From Verrucomicrobiales bacterium (GTDB taxonomy: Bacteria; Verrucomicrobiota; Verrucomicrobiia; Verrucomicrobiales; DEV007): DNA of 64,000 bases. A program made the position numbers and the translations under genes. The notes under the pieces were generated by a model, which searched no databases, had not been told where the DNA came from, and worked only from the letters and a program-made list of their open reading frames with translations. The stretch covers positions 1-64,000 of the forward strand of contig JARGNG010000023.1 of assembly GCA_029213265.1 (NCBI GenBank), written 5' to 3'. Shown here piece after piece: positions 16,335 to 25,259 of the stretch. Numbering within the stretch: position 1 is the first letter of the stretch; each line of letters begins with the position of its first letter.

Positions 16335-16901
16335 TCGCCCGGCAAACCGCTCCCCGAAAGCGGGCCGCAAAGCTACTTCAAGCCCGGCACCGTGAACGAC
16401 GCCGGCGTTTTGGGACCGCTCGCCGGCTTCGGTTCCGTCTTTGGCGTCAACCTTCCCGGCTTCCTCGAGCAGGGCAGCGATTTCTTCCGATCCATTCGCG
16501 ACCGCTGCGGAGCGCGCAGTCTGACCGGAACGGTTTCTTTGATGCACATGGGCTTTCTTATTCACGAGTCACATAACCGCCTCGAAATGATCACGTGAGG
16601 CAGCGAGGATGAGCGGGGTGTTGTGTCGACTCGTCCTGGCATTGACGTCCGCCCCCTGCTCAACGAGGGAGGCCATGATTTTCACATCCCCGACCGACGA
16701 TGCTTTCAAAAGTGGAAATCAGCCCCGGGAGTCCTTTCCCGACACATCGGCACCCGCCTCAACGATCGCCTTCACCCATTCGAAGTCTTTCGCCTCCACG
16801 GCAGCGGTCAATGCATTTATATCCGAGGCCAGAGCCAGTGAGGAGGCCTTCAGGATAGAGACAAAAACACATAGAGAAACAATGCGCCCATTCGATCTCA
16901 T
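16335..16901 (-). pseudogene. Ankyrin-repeat protein gene broken by two in-frame TGA codons
   Basis: Minus strand, one reading frame throughout. The ATG at 16901 starts a signal peptide (MRSNGRIVSLCVFVSILKASSLALA), then ankyrin repeats: DINALTAAVEAKDFEWVKAIVEAGADVSGKDSRG, a TGA at 16719-16721, FPLLKASSVGDVKIMASLVEQGADVNARTSRHNTPLILAASRDHFEAVM, a TGA at 16569-16571, and LVNKKAHVHQRNRSGQTARSAAVANGSEEIAALLEEAG. Both stops sit at positions that align with ordinary ankyrin residues, so each looks like a point mutation. TGA is used as a normal stop by other genes here, which argues against recoding. The 3' end is uncertain because the frame runs into the antisense amidase gene. Confidence 0.75.
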
Positions 16902-16980
16902 TCCCTTCGTTCTACCGATTTTGTGAACCATCGAAAAGAGAAAAAGAAGATCGAAGTTTCCGGAAGGGAATCCCCCCATT

Positions 16981-17712
16981 TCAGTCGGCGGACGACTTCA
17001 ACCTCGCGATTCGCTCACCGGGAGCCGGATGGGAAGCCAGGTATTCGCCGACCTCCTCTGGTTCCCCTGCCAGTTGACCCACTCGATGCAGGAAGGAAAT
17101 TGCCCCCTCCGGATCGAACCCCGCAGCGCGCATCAGACCGACCGCATCCTGGTCGGCTTCGAACTCGAAATCCTTGGAGTGAGCACTCCGGAGCATCGGC
17201 AGCCCCTGCTGACGCACCCAGCCGGAGAGCACTCCCGCCCGTCCTGCCGCGAAAGAAGCGGCCCGAAGCGCCGACTGCTGGATCATTCGGTCCCAGGTAT
17301 GACGGCGAACTACATGTGCCGTTTCGTGGGCAATGACGAAGGCCACTTCATCTTCCTTACTTTCACAGAAATCGATGAGGGATCGACTGACAAACAGATA
17401 CCCACCAGGAAGCCCGATCGTGCCGGGGTGCTTCTCCCCTGTTACTTCGCAATGGTATTGGAATCCGGGCTGGTCGACGAATTCCGCGAGGCGTCCGCAG
17501 ATTCCCCGAATCCACTTGAGCAACTCAGGTTCGTCGAGAACCTCGGTGGCGAGCCGGAGTTCCGCCGCGAGCGTCTCCCCGAGCTCTCTCTCCGATTCAA
17601 GGGCTTCCTCCTCCGTTCCGGTGAGGCCCTCCCAGATCCATTTGGATTTGCGATACGTCGGCACCGCCGCGCGCCCCAGCTTGCGTCCTAAATCTTCAAA
17701 AAAGCTACTCAT
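16981..17712 (-). CDS. M48-family zinc metallopeptidase
   Basis: The frame is open to 17820, but the ATG at 17712 (MSSFFEDLGRKLGRA) is the likely start, giving 243 residues. The peptidase M48 core is clear: zinc-binding HEXXH as VIAHETAHVVRRH (His129, Glu130, His133), third ligand in FEFEADQDAVGLM (Glu185) and PHPAPGERIARL-like tail (ASHPAPGERIARLKS). The segment TIGLPGGYLFVSRSLIDFC is the usual block before the active site. No signal peptide is seen with this start; family members act in periplasmic or membrane protein quality control. It lies 79 bases upstream of the ankyrin pseudogene on the same strand. Confidence 0.92.
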   Translation of the reverse strand: MSSFFEDLGRKLGRAAVPTYRKSKWIWEGLTGTEEEALESERELGETLAAELRLATEVLDEPELLKWIRGICGRLAEFVDQPGFQYHCEVTGEKHPGTIGLPGGYLFVSRSLIDFCESKEDEVAFVIAHETAHVVRRHTWDRMIQQSALRAASFAAGRAGVLSGWVRQQGLPMLRSAHSKDFEFEADQDAVGLMRAAGFDPEGAISFLHRVGQLAGEPEEVGEYLASHPAPGERIARLKSSAD

Positions 17713-17846
17713 GTGATGGAATCCAGTGGACTGTCCTCCCGACAGCCTTGTTAGAAGGTGACGGAAGCCGAAGGGAAACGCAATCCCACACTCCCGTCCG
17801 GTTGGAAGTAAAAATCTCATTCAGGGAATCCAAATCGTCGACCACT

Positions 17847-17927
17847 CTGTAGCCGGGGTTGGCAAGCCCGGAAGGATCTTCCTCCCAAAACGGACGCCCA
17901 TTCCCGCCTCACAGAGACGGGCTACAG
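17847..17927. repeat. 81-bp element with 8-bp terminal inverted repeats
   Basis: ctgtagcc at 17847-17854 is the exact reverse complement of ggctacag at 17920-17927. It lies between the divergent M48 gene and the exported hydrolase gene. The interior is GC-rich and includes ctcacagagacggg next to the right end. The shape, a short non-coding unit with inverted ends, is that of a small dispersed repeat of the REP/MITE kind. No second full copy is seen in this window. Confidence 0.45.
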
Positions 17928-17986
17928 GAGGTGAGTAAAAACGGTCTCGCCCATAGGCTCCTCCTGAGACACAATCCCCTACCCTC

Positions 17987-18790
17987 ATGAAACTCCACAT
18001 CGGTATCCTCGTCCTTTTTCTCAACACGGTGGCAGCAGAAGACGCGCTGCCCATTCACGAACTTAAGTTCCCTGATCTGGGCCCGACCCTGGTGGAGCTC
18101 TCGACCGGAGAGAAATCCACCCCCACTCTCCTCTACCAGTTGCCGGACAACTTTGATCCGGACAGGGAGTTCCCGGTGATCGTCTTCCTGGCGGGGGGAA
18201 CCGGTGCCGGACAACGAAGCGGCGGACTCGGACGCGCGCGCGCCATCGTCGGCCGGAATCACTTCATCACCGTCTCCCTTCCCCTCTATCGCAACACTGC
18301 GGCTCTCGATCCGGAGGCGACCTTCGATGATCTCCTCATCGGCGTAGATGACTATCCCCCGATCGCAAACGCCTACGCGAAGATGTTTGCGAAATTCTTC
18401 GAGACGGTTCCCCAGGCCCGGAAAACCGGAAACGTGATGGGTGGATTCTCCAACGGCGCTCACACCACGTCCGTATTGCTATCATGTCAGGACGGCCCCA
18501 CCCTGAAACATTTCTCCCACTTCATCTTCGCAGACGGCGGCGTCTGGCTGAGCGGTCTGCTGCGACAATCGATAAGAGACCGCCGTTTCCTCGGCTTGTA
18601 CGGCGATACGGACACCTACTGGACCCGTCCCGTCATCATTCAGCAGTTCCAGACGATGAAAGCCACTGCCGATGCCCAGAAGATCGATTTCGAGCTGATC
18701 ACGATGGAGGGCGTCGGTCACAAGTTCCCGGCGGAGTACAATGAACGGGTTCGGAAATGGATTTTCGGAGGCTTTCCGGATTTGGAGTGA
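17987..18790 (+). CDS. Exported alpha/beta-hydrolase-like (PHB-depolymerase/esterase-type) protein
   Basis: A 267-residue protein with signal peptide MKLHIGILVLFLNTVAAED. The fold markers are YQLPDNFDPDREFPVIVFLAGGTGAGQR (core strand and oxyanion loop), the nucleophile elbow MGGFSNGAHTT with Ser in GFSNGA, and the candidate acid and histidine in YGDTDTYW and EGVGHKFPAE. GFSNGA is typical of secreted feruloyl-esterase, PHB-depolymerase and related carbohydrate-esterase-like hydrolases. The substrate is not determinable. It converges on the DUF1501 gene ending at 18842. Confidence 0.8.
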   Translation: MKLHIGILVLFLNTVAAEDALPIHELKFPDLGPTLVELSTGEKSTPTLLYQLPDNFDPDREFPVIVFLAGGTGAGQRSGGLGRARAIVGRNHFITVSLPLYRNTAALDPEATFDDLLIGVDDYPPIANAYAKMFAKFFETVPQARKTGNVMGGFSNGAHTTSVLLSCQDGPTLKHFSHFIFADGGVWLSGLLRQSIRDRRFLGLYGDTDTYWTRPVIIQQFQTMKATADAQKIDFELITMEGVGHKFPAEYNERVRKWIFGGFPDLE

Positions 18791-18841
18791 AAGCCCCCGA
18801 AGAACGGTAGGATTGCATGCCCAAAGCCCCGGCCACCCGGG

Positions 18842-20224
18842 TCAAAGCAGTTCCGCAATCGGTCCGTAACTCCCGTCGACGAGGAAATGCGGGCGACCGC
18901 TTAGATCGGTGACCATCGTAGCTTTGGCATCGATCCCGACGTTCTGATACATCGTCGCAAACACCTCCTGCACGTGCACGGCGCGGTCCACTGGTTCGCC
19001 ACCCACGGAATCGGTTTCGCCGATGACACGTCCACCCTGAATTCCTCCACCGGCCACGAGCACGGATTGCGTCTTATCCCAATGATCACGACCGCCCTTC
19101 GGATTGATCTTCGGGGTCCTTCCAAATTCGCCCCAAACCACGACCGTCGTCGTTTCGAGAAGCCCCCTTTCATCGAGGTCCTCGAGAAACACCGACAGGG
19201 CGTGATCGTAAACTGGCAGGTATTTGTTGGAAAGTTTCGCGATCGTCCCTTCACGATTCGCGTGCCAATCCCAGGCACCGAAGGCAACAGTGACACAACG
19301 AACCCCGGCCTCGACGAGTCGTCGGGCGAGCAAAAACTGCTGGGGATCCTGCGGCGCGCCGCCGAATGCTTTGTCGGTTGGTTGCCCCAGTCCATAGCGA
19401 TCTCGCACTGATTGGGGTTCCCGCGAAAGATCCATCGCCTGCGCCATTTTCCCGGAGGTGAGAATCTCGAACGCCTGCTTCTGGTAGGCATCCATCGCCG
19501 CGTCCTCCACCGCGTCTCCTATCTGCTCGAAGGATTCCAGCAGATGGCGGCGATCGTGGAGTCGACTCAGATCAATTTTGTCCAACTTCAGATCGGCACG
19601 GCCTTTTCCCTGAATTGCGAACGGCGTGTGCTGAGGCCCGGTGAAACCCGGCCACGAAATTTTGGTGGAACCGATGTGATGGCCCCGGTTGTTGTAGGGC
19701 GCGTAGGACATCTTCGGCGCAGCATCCACATACGGCGTCATACCGTCGCGGGGACCGAGGAGTTGAGAAACCACGGAACCGAATCCCGGCCAACCGCCGG
19801 CAGGCTCGTTGTCTTCGGCACGACCACCCGGACGTCCCGTGTAGCAGTGAAACGACTCGTGCCGGTTCACCATACCGGTCAGGGTCCGGATGACCGAAAA
19901 TCGCTCGTGGGATTTCGCCAACTTCGGAAGCAGCTCACAAAAATGGGTTCCCGGAATCGCCGTCGGGATTGTCCCGAAGGATCCCCGTATCTCCGGGCCG
20001 GCATCCGGTTTTGGATCAAAGGTCTCATGCTGAGTCGGCCCTCCCGGCAGATACACCATAACGACAGAGCCTTCGTTCGATCCACCACCGGACGCGTTCG
20101 ACTCCGCCCGCAGCAGATCCGCCATCGAAATGCCCCCCAGCCCCAGCGTCCCCATCCGGAGGAAGTTTCGCCTCGACACCCCGTCACAAAACCGGGTCCT
20201 GCCGCTGGTGGGAATCGTGATCAT
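18842..20224 (-). CDS. Tat-exported DUF1501 protein
   Basis: A 460-residue DUF1501 protein (related to the sulfatase/alkaline-phosphatase fold). It carries a twin-arginine signal (VSRRNFLRMGTLGLGG, Arg18-Arg19). Family blocks are VMVYLPGGPTQHETFDPKPDAG, FSVIRTLTGMVNRHESFHCY, ARRLVEAGVRCVTVAFGAWDWHANREG, VVVWGEFGRTPKINPKGGRDHW and VHVQEVFATMY. DUF1501 proteins are very abundant in planctomycetes and verrucomicrobia and usually pair with DUF1549/DUF1553 cytochrome-type proteins. This copy is solitary, unlike the pair at 49505-53459. The biochemical function is not established. Confidence 0.93.
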   Translation of the reverse strand: MITIPTSGRTRFCDGVSRRNFLRMGTLGLGGISMADLLRAESNASGGGSNEGSVVMVYLPGGPTQHETFDPKPDAGPEIRGSFGTIPTAIPGTHFCELLPKLAKSHERFSVIRTLTGMVNRHESFHCYTGRPGGRAEDNEPAGGWPGFGSVVSQLLGPRDGMTPYVDAAPKMSYAPYNNRGHHIGSTKISWPGFTGPQHTPFAIQGKGRADLKLDKIDLSRLHDRRHLLESFEQIGDAVEDAAMDAYQKQAFEILTSGKMAQAMDLSREPQSVRDRYGLGQPTDKAFGGAPQDPQQFLLARRLVEAGVRCVTVAFGAWDWHANREGTIAKLSNKYLPVYDHALSVFLEDLDERGLLETTTVVVWGEFGRTPKINPKGGRDHWDKTQSVLVAGGGIQGGRVIGETDSVGGEPVDRAVHVQEVFATMYQNVGIDAKATMVTDLSGRPHFLVDGSYGPIAELL

Positions 20225-20402
20225 GGACGAAGACTAGCGGATCATGCGCCCCATGCCTATGGCGTCATTCGTGTTTGCGGCGACTGCTCGAGACTTCAGG
20301 AAATGACCGGCACCTTGCCACTCTCACATGGCTCGGAGGAAAAAGAAAAATCATAGCCTTGATCCGGGATCTGGTTCATGATTTCGCAGATCTTTTTCCC
20401 CG

Positions 20403-21335
20403 ATGATTTCGTTCCCTCACTCTCCAGGCTCCGCTTCCACCTCGCTGGCGGCTTGTCTATTCCTTTGCTGCCTCCTTTCCGGTATCTCGATGGCCGCGCC
20501 CAAAGGGAAAGGCAAGGGCAAAAGCGACGCCCTTCCCACGGAGGAAATTTTCCGGGTCAGCCGGGTAGGGCAGCACGGCGCGGCCGAAACAAGGGAGCTA
20601 CTCGATCTTCTCTACCGGGATGTGGCGGCCTCCTATGATGCTGATCTCAAGGCCGCGCTCGCAAAGAAAAACGCGAGCAAAGCACTGGAAGGGGAAAAGA
20701 TTCGAGTGATTCGAAAATTGAAGCAGAACAACCCGCACGGAAACCTCTACCTCTGCGCCTACAACGGCACTCCTTCCGTGTTCCGTATTTCCGGCCAGGC
20801 CGAATTGCAGGGAGGCAACCTCAGTCCCCCATTGAACCAAATTGCAAATGAGGGAGAACATACGACCGAAATCACCCGCGTTTTCGTAGAACCATCTGCG
20901 ACTGGGGGGAATCAGCCAACCCTGGAGAAAGTCGATACCGGCGGCGGGGTCACCTTCTTCGGGATCCCGATGGATTCCGGGACCGCGAAAAAGCCAGTCG
21001 CCAAATCATCACCGAAAGCCGACGAAACGCCGAAGAAACGTGAGATCACGGAAGTCCGAACACTGCCCCTCTTCAGCGCTTCGATCTCGACCGTCGAACG
21101 GGAAAAGGCACCGCCCCCCATGTCCCAGGACCTTTTTGTAAAGAAGCTCAAGAACGGCGAGGTCTTTTCCGTAAAGACGCTTGAAGAGCGACGCTGTCAA
21201 AACTGCCGGGGATTCGGGAAGGTGTCCGACACCCGACCTCCCGGATCCCGCTCTCCGGATGGAAAGATGCCCTGCTCTGACTGCAAAGCGGCCGGAAAGA
21301 TCCCATGGCAGGTCACCTATCAGGTCGGATGGTAG
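20403..21335 (+). CDS. Exported protein with C-terminal DnaJ-like CxxC zinc motif, function unknown
   Basis: A 310-residue protein with an N-terminal signal region (SLAACLFLCCLLSGISMAA) and then a lysine-rich KGKGKGK stretch. The middle part has beta-like segments such as IRVIRKLKQNNPHGNLYLCAYNGTPSVF. The C-terminus holds two CxxC pairs, CQNCRGFGKVSD and MPCSDCKAAGKIPW, spaced like one zinc-binding half of the DnaJ cysteine-rich region. No family is recognised for the rest. Zinc modules of this kind often bind unfolded protein or stabilise a small domain; applying that here is speculative. Confidence 0.72.
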   Translation: MISFPHSPGSASTSLAACLFLCCLLSGISMAAPKGKGKGKSDALPTEEIFRVSRVGQHGAAETRELLDLLYRDVAASYDADLKAALAKKNASKALEGEKIRVIRKLKQNNPHGNLYLCAYNGTPSVFRISGQAELQGGNLSPPLNQIANEGEHTTEITRVFVEPSATGGNQPTLEKVDTGGGVTFFGIPMDSGTAKKPVAKSSPKADETPKKREITEVRTLPLFSASISTVEREKAPPPMSQDLFVKKLKNGEVFSVKTLEERRCQNCRGFGKVSDTRPPGSRSPDGKMPCSDCKAAGKIPWQVTYQVGW

Positions 21336-21493
21336 GAGCGTCCTGCCGGATTCCGTGGGATCCCTTTTTGAGTGGAAGCGTCTCCATCGACCAGCCGTAG
21401 CTGCGTCATCCCATGGGCCGTCGGTTCCCCTGATTCATCGGGGAAAGAAAATCGCCAAAATCGCCGGCCCGGGCTTGCCTTTCGAATCGCGCC

Positions 21494-22972
21494 CTATCGC
21501 GACAGGTCCGGGCTTCCCGGTCGAATTCGATAAAGAAACTTCGCTCCCGGTCCCGGATTTTTCTCGAACCAGTCTTTCATCGCTTCGTAGACCGCCAGTT
21601 CCTGCTCCGACTTTTCCGTAGGGTAGTACCTTGGGCCGTCATATTCCTGAAGCGTGGTCACCCAATCGGGGATCCCGAAAGCCGGCACCTCTACTTCCGC
21701 CATATTCACATTCGGATCGATCAAGGGTTGGAATGGACGTCCGTTTAATGACGAGACCGCATACACATAAATCGGCACATCCAGGTATCCCTTTCTCGCC
21801 AGATTTTTTTTGATCCCCTGAACAAACTGCCAAATCATATGGGGAGCTCTCGATCCGAAAATCGACGCGTAGGGGGCCACTTTCGGGTAGACCTCCGACG
21901 CAGACGTGCCGGGCGGCAATCCTCCGGGAAGATCATAATAAAAATGGAGGTGTACTGGCTTCTCGATCAGCATCATTCGCCAGGAGAACAAATGCCCGGT
22001 ATCCGTCCACGAGGGATTCCGGGGGCGATGCAACAGCCCACGCAGGGGAAAGAGAAACTGAAGGATAAAGTAGACGGCAAGAATCGACACCATCCATTTG
22101 CCAGGCATCCCGAATTTCCGCGCCTCCTCCATGTCCCGGCTGCGAAACAACCGACCCAGGAAAATCTCCTGGCCACCGCGGCGGACCGGCACAAAGAGCA
22201 GGAGCACGAGAATTCCCATCATGGGAAAATTCCCGATCAGGAACATTTGCGAGTTAAGAAGATGAAACCCGATCAGAACCACGAATGCGACGATCCGCGT
22301 TTTTCGGAACATCAACAAAAACGGGCAAAGCAAATCGATGAAGAGGCCTCCCCAGGCGATCAGGAAGACGAACCACTCATGATAGGAAATCGCTTTGATC
22401 GACGCAACGATCGTCGGGCTGTGATTCATCCAGAACCGGACCGGCTCCCTCACGATCAGCCAGTCCGTCTCCAGTTTGGCGATTCCTCCAAAAAAGTAGA
22501 TCACCGCCACCTGCAACCGGAGGATCGCGTAGTGCCAGAAAGGAATGGGGTCGGTGGGGAGTTTCCCATTTTTTTTGGAGCAGCTGAAGGACCGGTCGGC
22601 CGCGGTGAAGCAGAGCAGCAACGTGATCAGACTGAGCAGGTAAAAGTGGTTATTGAATTTTGCCGCCTCGGCCAGAAGAAGATGGGTGTATCCGATCGTG
22701 AACAGAAGCGCTGCCCAACGGAACCAAAGCCCCAGTGTGACCAGGAGAGCACAGACAATCAGGATCACGACCTCGGCTGTCGTGAAAACCTGAGGAGAAA
22801 GGTGTTCCACAAACGAGACCCCTCTCGCGGTAAAGTGGAAGTAATCGACGTTGTGAATGTCCTCCAAACATTTCACGAGAGTCCAACACTCCAGGAGGAG
22901 AATCATTCCCCAGAGGATCCGGAAAGCGCCGAGAGGCTTGGGATTGGCCGGCTCCAGGAGCAAATTGGCCAT
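21494..22972 (-). CDS. HTTM-domain (vitamin-K-dependent gamma-carboxylase-like) membrane protein
   Basis: From the ATG at 22972 the product has 492 residues; an in-frame ATG at 22990 is also possible. The N-terminal 280 residues hold several membrane helices in the HTTM pattern: PLGAFRILWGMILLLECW, FTIGYTHLLLAEAAKFNNHFYLLSLITLLLCF, FWHYAILRLQVAVIYFFGGIAKLETDWL and HEWFVFLIAWGGLFIDLLCPFLLMF. The soluble C-terminal part follows another helix (KWMVSILAVYFILQFLFPLRGLLH). This architecture is that of vitamin K-dependent gamma-carboxylase (PF05090) and its bacterial homologues, whose roles are mostly unknown. No obvious carboxylation substrate is adjacent. Confidence 0.85.
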   Translation of the reverse strand: MANLLLEPANPKPLGAFRILWGMILLLECWTLVKCLEDIHNVDYFHFTARGVSFVEHLSPQVFTTAEVVILIVCALLVTLGLWFRWAALLFTIGYTHLLLAEAAKFNNHFYLLSLITLLLCFTAADRSFSCSKKNGKLPTDPIPFWHYAILRLQVAVIYFFGGIAKLETDWLIVREPVRFWMNHSPTIVASIKAISYHEWFVFLIAWGGLFIDLLCPFLLMFRKTRIVAFVVLIGFHLLNSQMFLIGNFPMMGILVLLLFVPVRRGGQEIFLGRLFRSRDMEEARKFGMPGKWMVSILAVYFILQFLFPLRGLLHRPRNPSWTDTGHLFSWRMMLIEKPVHLHFYYDLPGGLPPGTSASEVYPKVAPYASIFGSRAPHMIWQFVQGIKKNLARKGYLDVPIYVYAVSSLNGRPFQPLIDPNVNMAEVEVPAFGIPDWVTTLQEYDGPRYYPTEKSEQELAVYEAMKDWFEKNPGPGAKFLYRIRPGSPDLSR

Positions 22973-23296
22973 TCGTTTCCCACACCTCATTCTCTTACAC
23001 AGTCTCCGTTTGAACCTTACCGATTTCTACTTAGTAGTCCTCCGGGCAGTGGTACCCGGACAGCTTGAGTGATTACCGAAACGGCGATTCTGTCAACTAC
23101 ATTCAGTAGAGGAACCCCGGCTGTGTCCATAGGCCTGGCAGGAATCCCAAATCGGCCCGCACGCCCTGCCAGGAACTGATCCCTGACCATTCAACCCATT
23201 TCTACAAACTTCCCCCCGTTCTCTCCAAACAGCCCGGTTGCGGACTTCGCCTGTCCGGCCCTAGGTTCCATCATCCCCCCGGTTTTTCGACCTGCT
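22973..23296. other. Divergent intergenic region without a gene; contains a 9-bp inverted repeat
   Basis: This gap separates the HTTM gene and the divergent propeller gene. No convincing coding frame is present. The only structure seen is cctggcagg at 23134-23142, perfectly inverted as cctgccagg at 23165-23173 with a 22-base spacer. It could be an operator or a transcript hairpin. Confidence 0.4.
23134..23173. repeat. Perfect 9-bp inverted repeat with 22-base spacer
   Basis: cctggcagg and cctgccagg face each other between two divergent genes, about 125 bases before the start of the propeller gene at 23297. No T-tract follows either side, so an operator or stem-loop in the leader is more likely than a terminator. 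Confidence 0.4.
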
Positions 23297-24892
23297 ATGA
23301 ACCGATTCCTTGTCCCCCTTCTCCTCCTCGCCACGATCTTCACCACCGAGTCTGCCCGGGCCGAAGATCCGGTCCATCCGGGAGAGCTTGCGTTCAAGCG
23401 ACAGGCGGTGCGCCGCATGATTTTCGACGCCGATCAGGCGATCCCCCTGGCATCTCTCCGCCCGGCAACAGTTCGCGATTTTGATTTGATGCATCCGGAG
23501 CTCCGCGGAGAGAAAGACGATCCGTCGCAAACGGAATGGAGCATTGTCGAAGGCCTTCTCATCGCAACGTCGGGCGATGTCGCCAGCCAATCCCTTCGAT
23601 GGGTCGGCGGATTCAACCCCTTCGCGACCTATGATCTTTCGGTCGGAAAATGCGAGGGAACCGTCAGCACCGGAATCGCCTTTCAAGATTCGTCCAACGG
23701 TGACCTGATGAGTGCGAGGGTTCATTTCCGGGACGGCAAAGCGCATCGCATCACCTGGGACGTGGAACTGGATGGCGGGTGCGTTGTCTCCAGGGAATGG
23801 CCGTTTCCGGAAGAGGCCGCTCCCGGCGCCTTCACACTCCGCGTGCAAATGGCGGTGGTCGGAGTCAACCTCTTGATCGAGACCGCCGGTGAATCGCGTC
23901 TGGTTGGCTTTTCTGATTTCTCCGGGCACATCGATCTGCGCGAAAAGAAACACCTGCGCCGCTACGATTTCGGAGTCGGCGTGGAACTCACGCCCCATTC
24001 CCGGGTCGAAATTCAGGGTGCCGGCGCGGCCCTGACTCCCGGCACCGGCCAGGCGGACATCCGCGCCATCACCGACCCCGAAGGGAACGCCTTGATCGAC
24101 GAGGGGCGTCTCTGGTTCACGGCTACGGTGAGAGGTCGGGCCCTGCCCAACCCGATGCAGGCCGTCTTTTCGCTCAACCCCTCCGTCTTCGACATTCGAT
24201 TCGAGGGGCTCATTGCCTTCGATCTCGGGGACGGCCTGCTCCGCAACGAACATGCCTCGCACCTGTTCCACGATCCGGAGAGTGGAGAATGGCGCGGATG
24301 GACCACCGGGTTCAGTGCGTATGGCGGCGAAGGCGGCGAGGACGAAAAAACCATCCTCGCGGTTTCTTCGACCCGCGACCCGCGCCGCGGATTCTCGATC
24401 ATGAAGGCAAAACCGGTCGGCATCGACGGCGCCCACGAAGACCCCCATGGCATCTACGATTCGGAAGCGAAGAAGTGGCGGATGCTCCTCTGCGAGAAAC
24501 ACGAGAAGTTCCGCGCCGGGATGTGGGAAAGCGACCACTGGGACCGGGGTTTCGAACGGATCGCCGGACCGGTCCCGATGGACAGCACCGGCACGATGAT
24601 TCAGAACTTCGATGGCACTCGCTACGCGCTCTACGGAAGCGCCGACCGGAAAGTCTATCTCGCCACCTACCCCGATCTGCAACCCGCCGGCGAGCTGAAT
24701 ATTCTCCTGCCTCCCTGGAGGGAGGGCACCGGCACTCGAATCTGGCCGAACGTCATCCCCCTCCCCGAAGGCTATCCCTCCCCCTTTCTCGCCCTCATGA
24801 TGGACCGGGTCAACTTCCCCGGAATGCCCCGGCCCAACTGGACCTACGGAGCTCTCTACCTGTATCACGGCTACCTGCCGGAAGCGGACTGA
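23297..24892 (+). CDS. Exported five-bladed-propeller glycosidase-like protein
   Basis: A 531-residue exported protein. The signal peptide is MNRFLVPLLLLATIFTTESARA. Residues to about 300 form beta-rich domains with repeated strand-turn units (SVGKCEGTVSTGIAFQDSS, HFRDGKAHRITWDVELDGG). The C-terminal half looks like a five-bladed propeller of the GH43/GH32 type: GLLRNEHASHLFHDPESGEWRGWTTGFSAYGG, DPHGIYDSEAKKWRMLLCEKH and GTMIQNFDGTRYALYGSADRKVYL. Acidic residues sit at the blade starts but the catalytic trio cannot be assigned. It resembles uncharacterised PVC secretome proteins, and a second such protein lies at 36177-37697. Confidence 0.7.
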   Translation: MNRFLVPLLLLATIFTTESARAEDPVHPGELAFKRQAVRRMIFDADQAIPLASLRPATVRDFDLMHPELRGEKDDPSQTEWSIVEGLLIATSGDVASQSLRWVGGFNPFATYDLSVGKCEGTVSTGIAFQDSSNGDLMSARVHFRDGKAHRITWDVELDGGCVVSREWPFPEEAAPGAFTLRVQMAVVGVNLLIETAGESRLVGFSDFSGHIDLREKKHLRRYDFGVGVELTPHSRVEIQGAGAALTPGTGQADIRAITDPEGNALIDEGRLWFTATVRGRALPNPMQAVFSLNPSVFDIRFEGLIAFDLGDGLLRNEHASHLFHDPESGEWRGWTTGFSAYGGEGGEDEKTILAVSSTRDPRRGFSIMKAKPVGIDGAHEDPHGIYDSEAKKWRMLLCEKHEKFRAGMWESDHWDRGFERIAGPVPMDSTGTMIQNFDGTRYALYGSADRKVYLATYPDLQPAGELNILLPPWREGTGTRIWPNVIPLPEGYPSPFLALMMDRVNFPGMPRPNWTYGALYLYHGYLPEAD

Positions 24893-25259
24893 TCCGGGCC
24901 TTCGAGTCGAGCGGGTGAAGTATGATCGCTCTTTTGTAGGCTTGAGTTTGGGCGGGGCGAGGATCGCGGTAGATTTGCGAGCCGGATCAATCGGCCGCTG
25001 AAATCGGGAGAACTCCGGCGAAAGACGAATCCTTGTCGGTGCCACTTCTTCTGGAAAACCCGTCCACCGGGGCGCCTGCGGCACCGTAATATCAGGAACC
25101 CCATGCCACGCGGAAATTCGGTCTCCGCCGACCCGGATATACGAACGCCATGCCGAAAACCCCTTGCTAGATCAGGGCTTTCTGCGGACTATGGGTGAAG
25201 AATGCCTTATTGGATATGATTTCGTGAGGTGATACGAATAAATACTGTTGTGCCAGAAA
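24893..25259. other. Intergenic region without recognisable gene
   Basis: No frame on either strand in this stretch has a product with recognisable features. A gaggtgat at about 25225-25232 could serve as a ribosome-binding site for a TTG start at 25248 of the following small gene. The stretch forms the left boundary of the accessory island (25.2-29.9 kb). Confidence 0.4.

Noticed and set aside
16335-16901. TGA recoding (selenocysteine or tryptophan) in the ankyrin gene
   Set aside because: Many intact genes here end in TGA, and no recoding element was recognised, so a pseudogene is the simpler reading.
21839-23068. 409-codon plus-strand frame opposite the HTTM gene
   Set aside because: Composition is charged and low in structure, while the minus strand shows membrane helices of a known family.
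23261-25084. 607-codon minus-strand frame opposite the propeller gene at 23297
   Set aside because: No recognisable domain; the plus strand has a signal peptide and propeller pattern.
25140-25200. Possible tRNA-like or attachment-site sequence left of the island
   Set aside because: No cloverleaf with a T-arm consensus could be drawn, and no repeat of the segment was found at the other end of the island.
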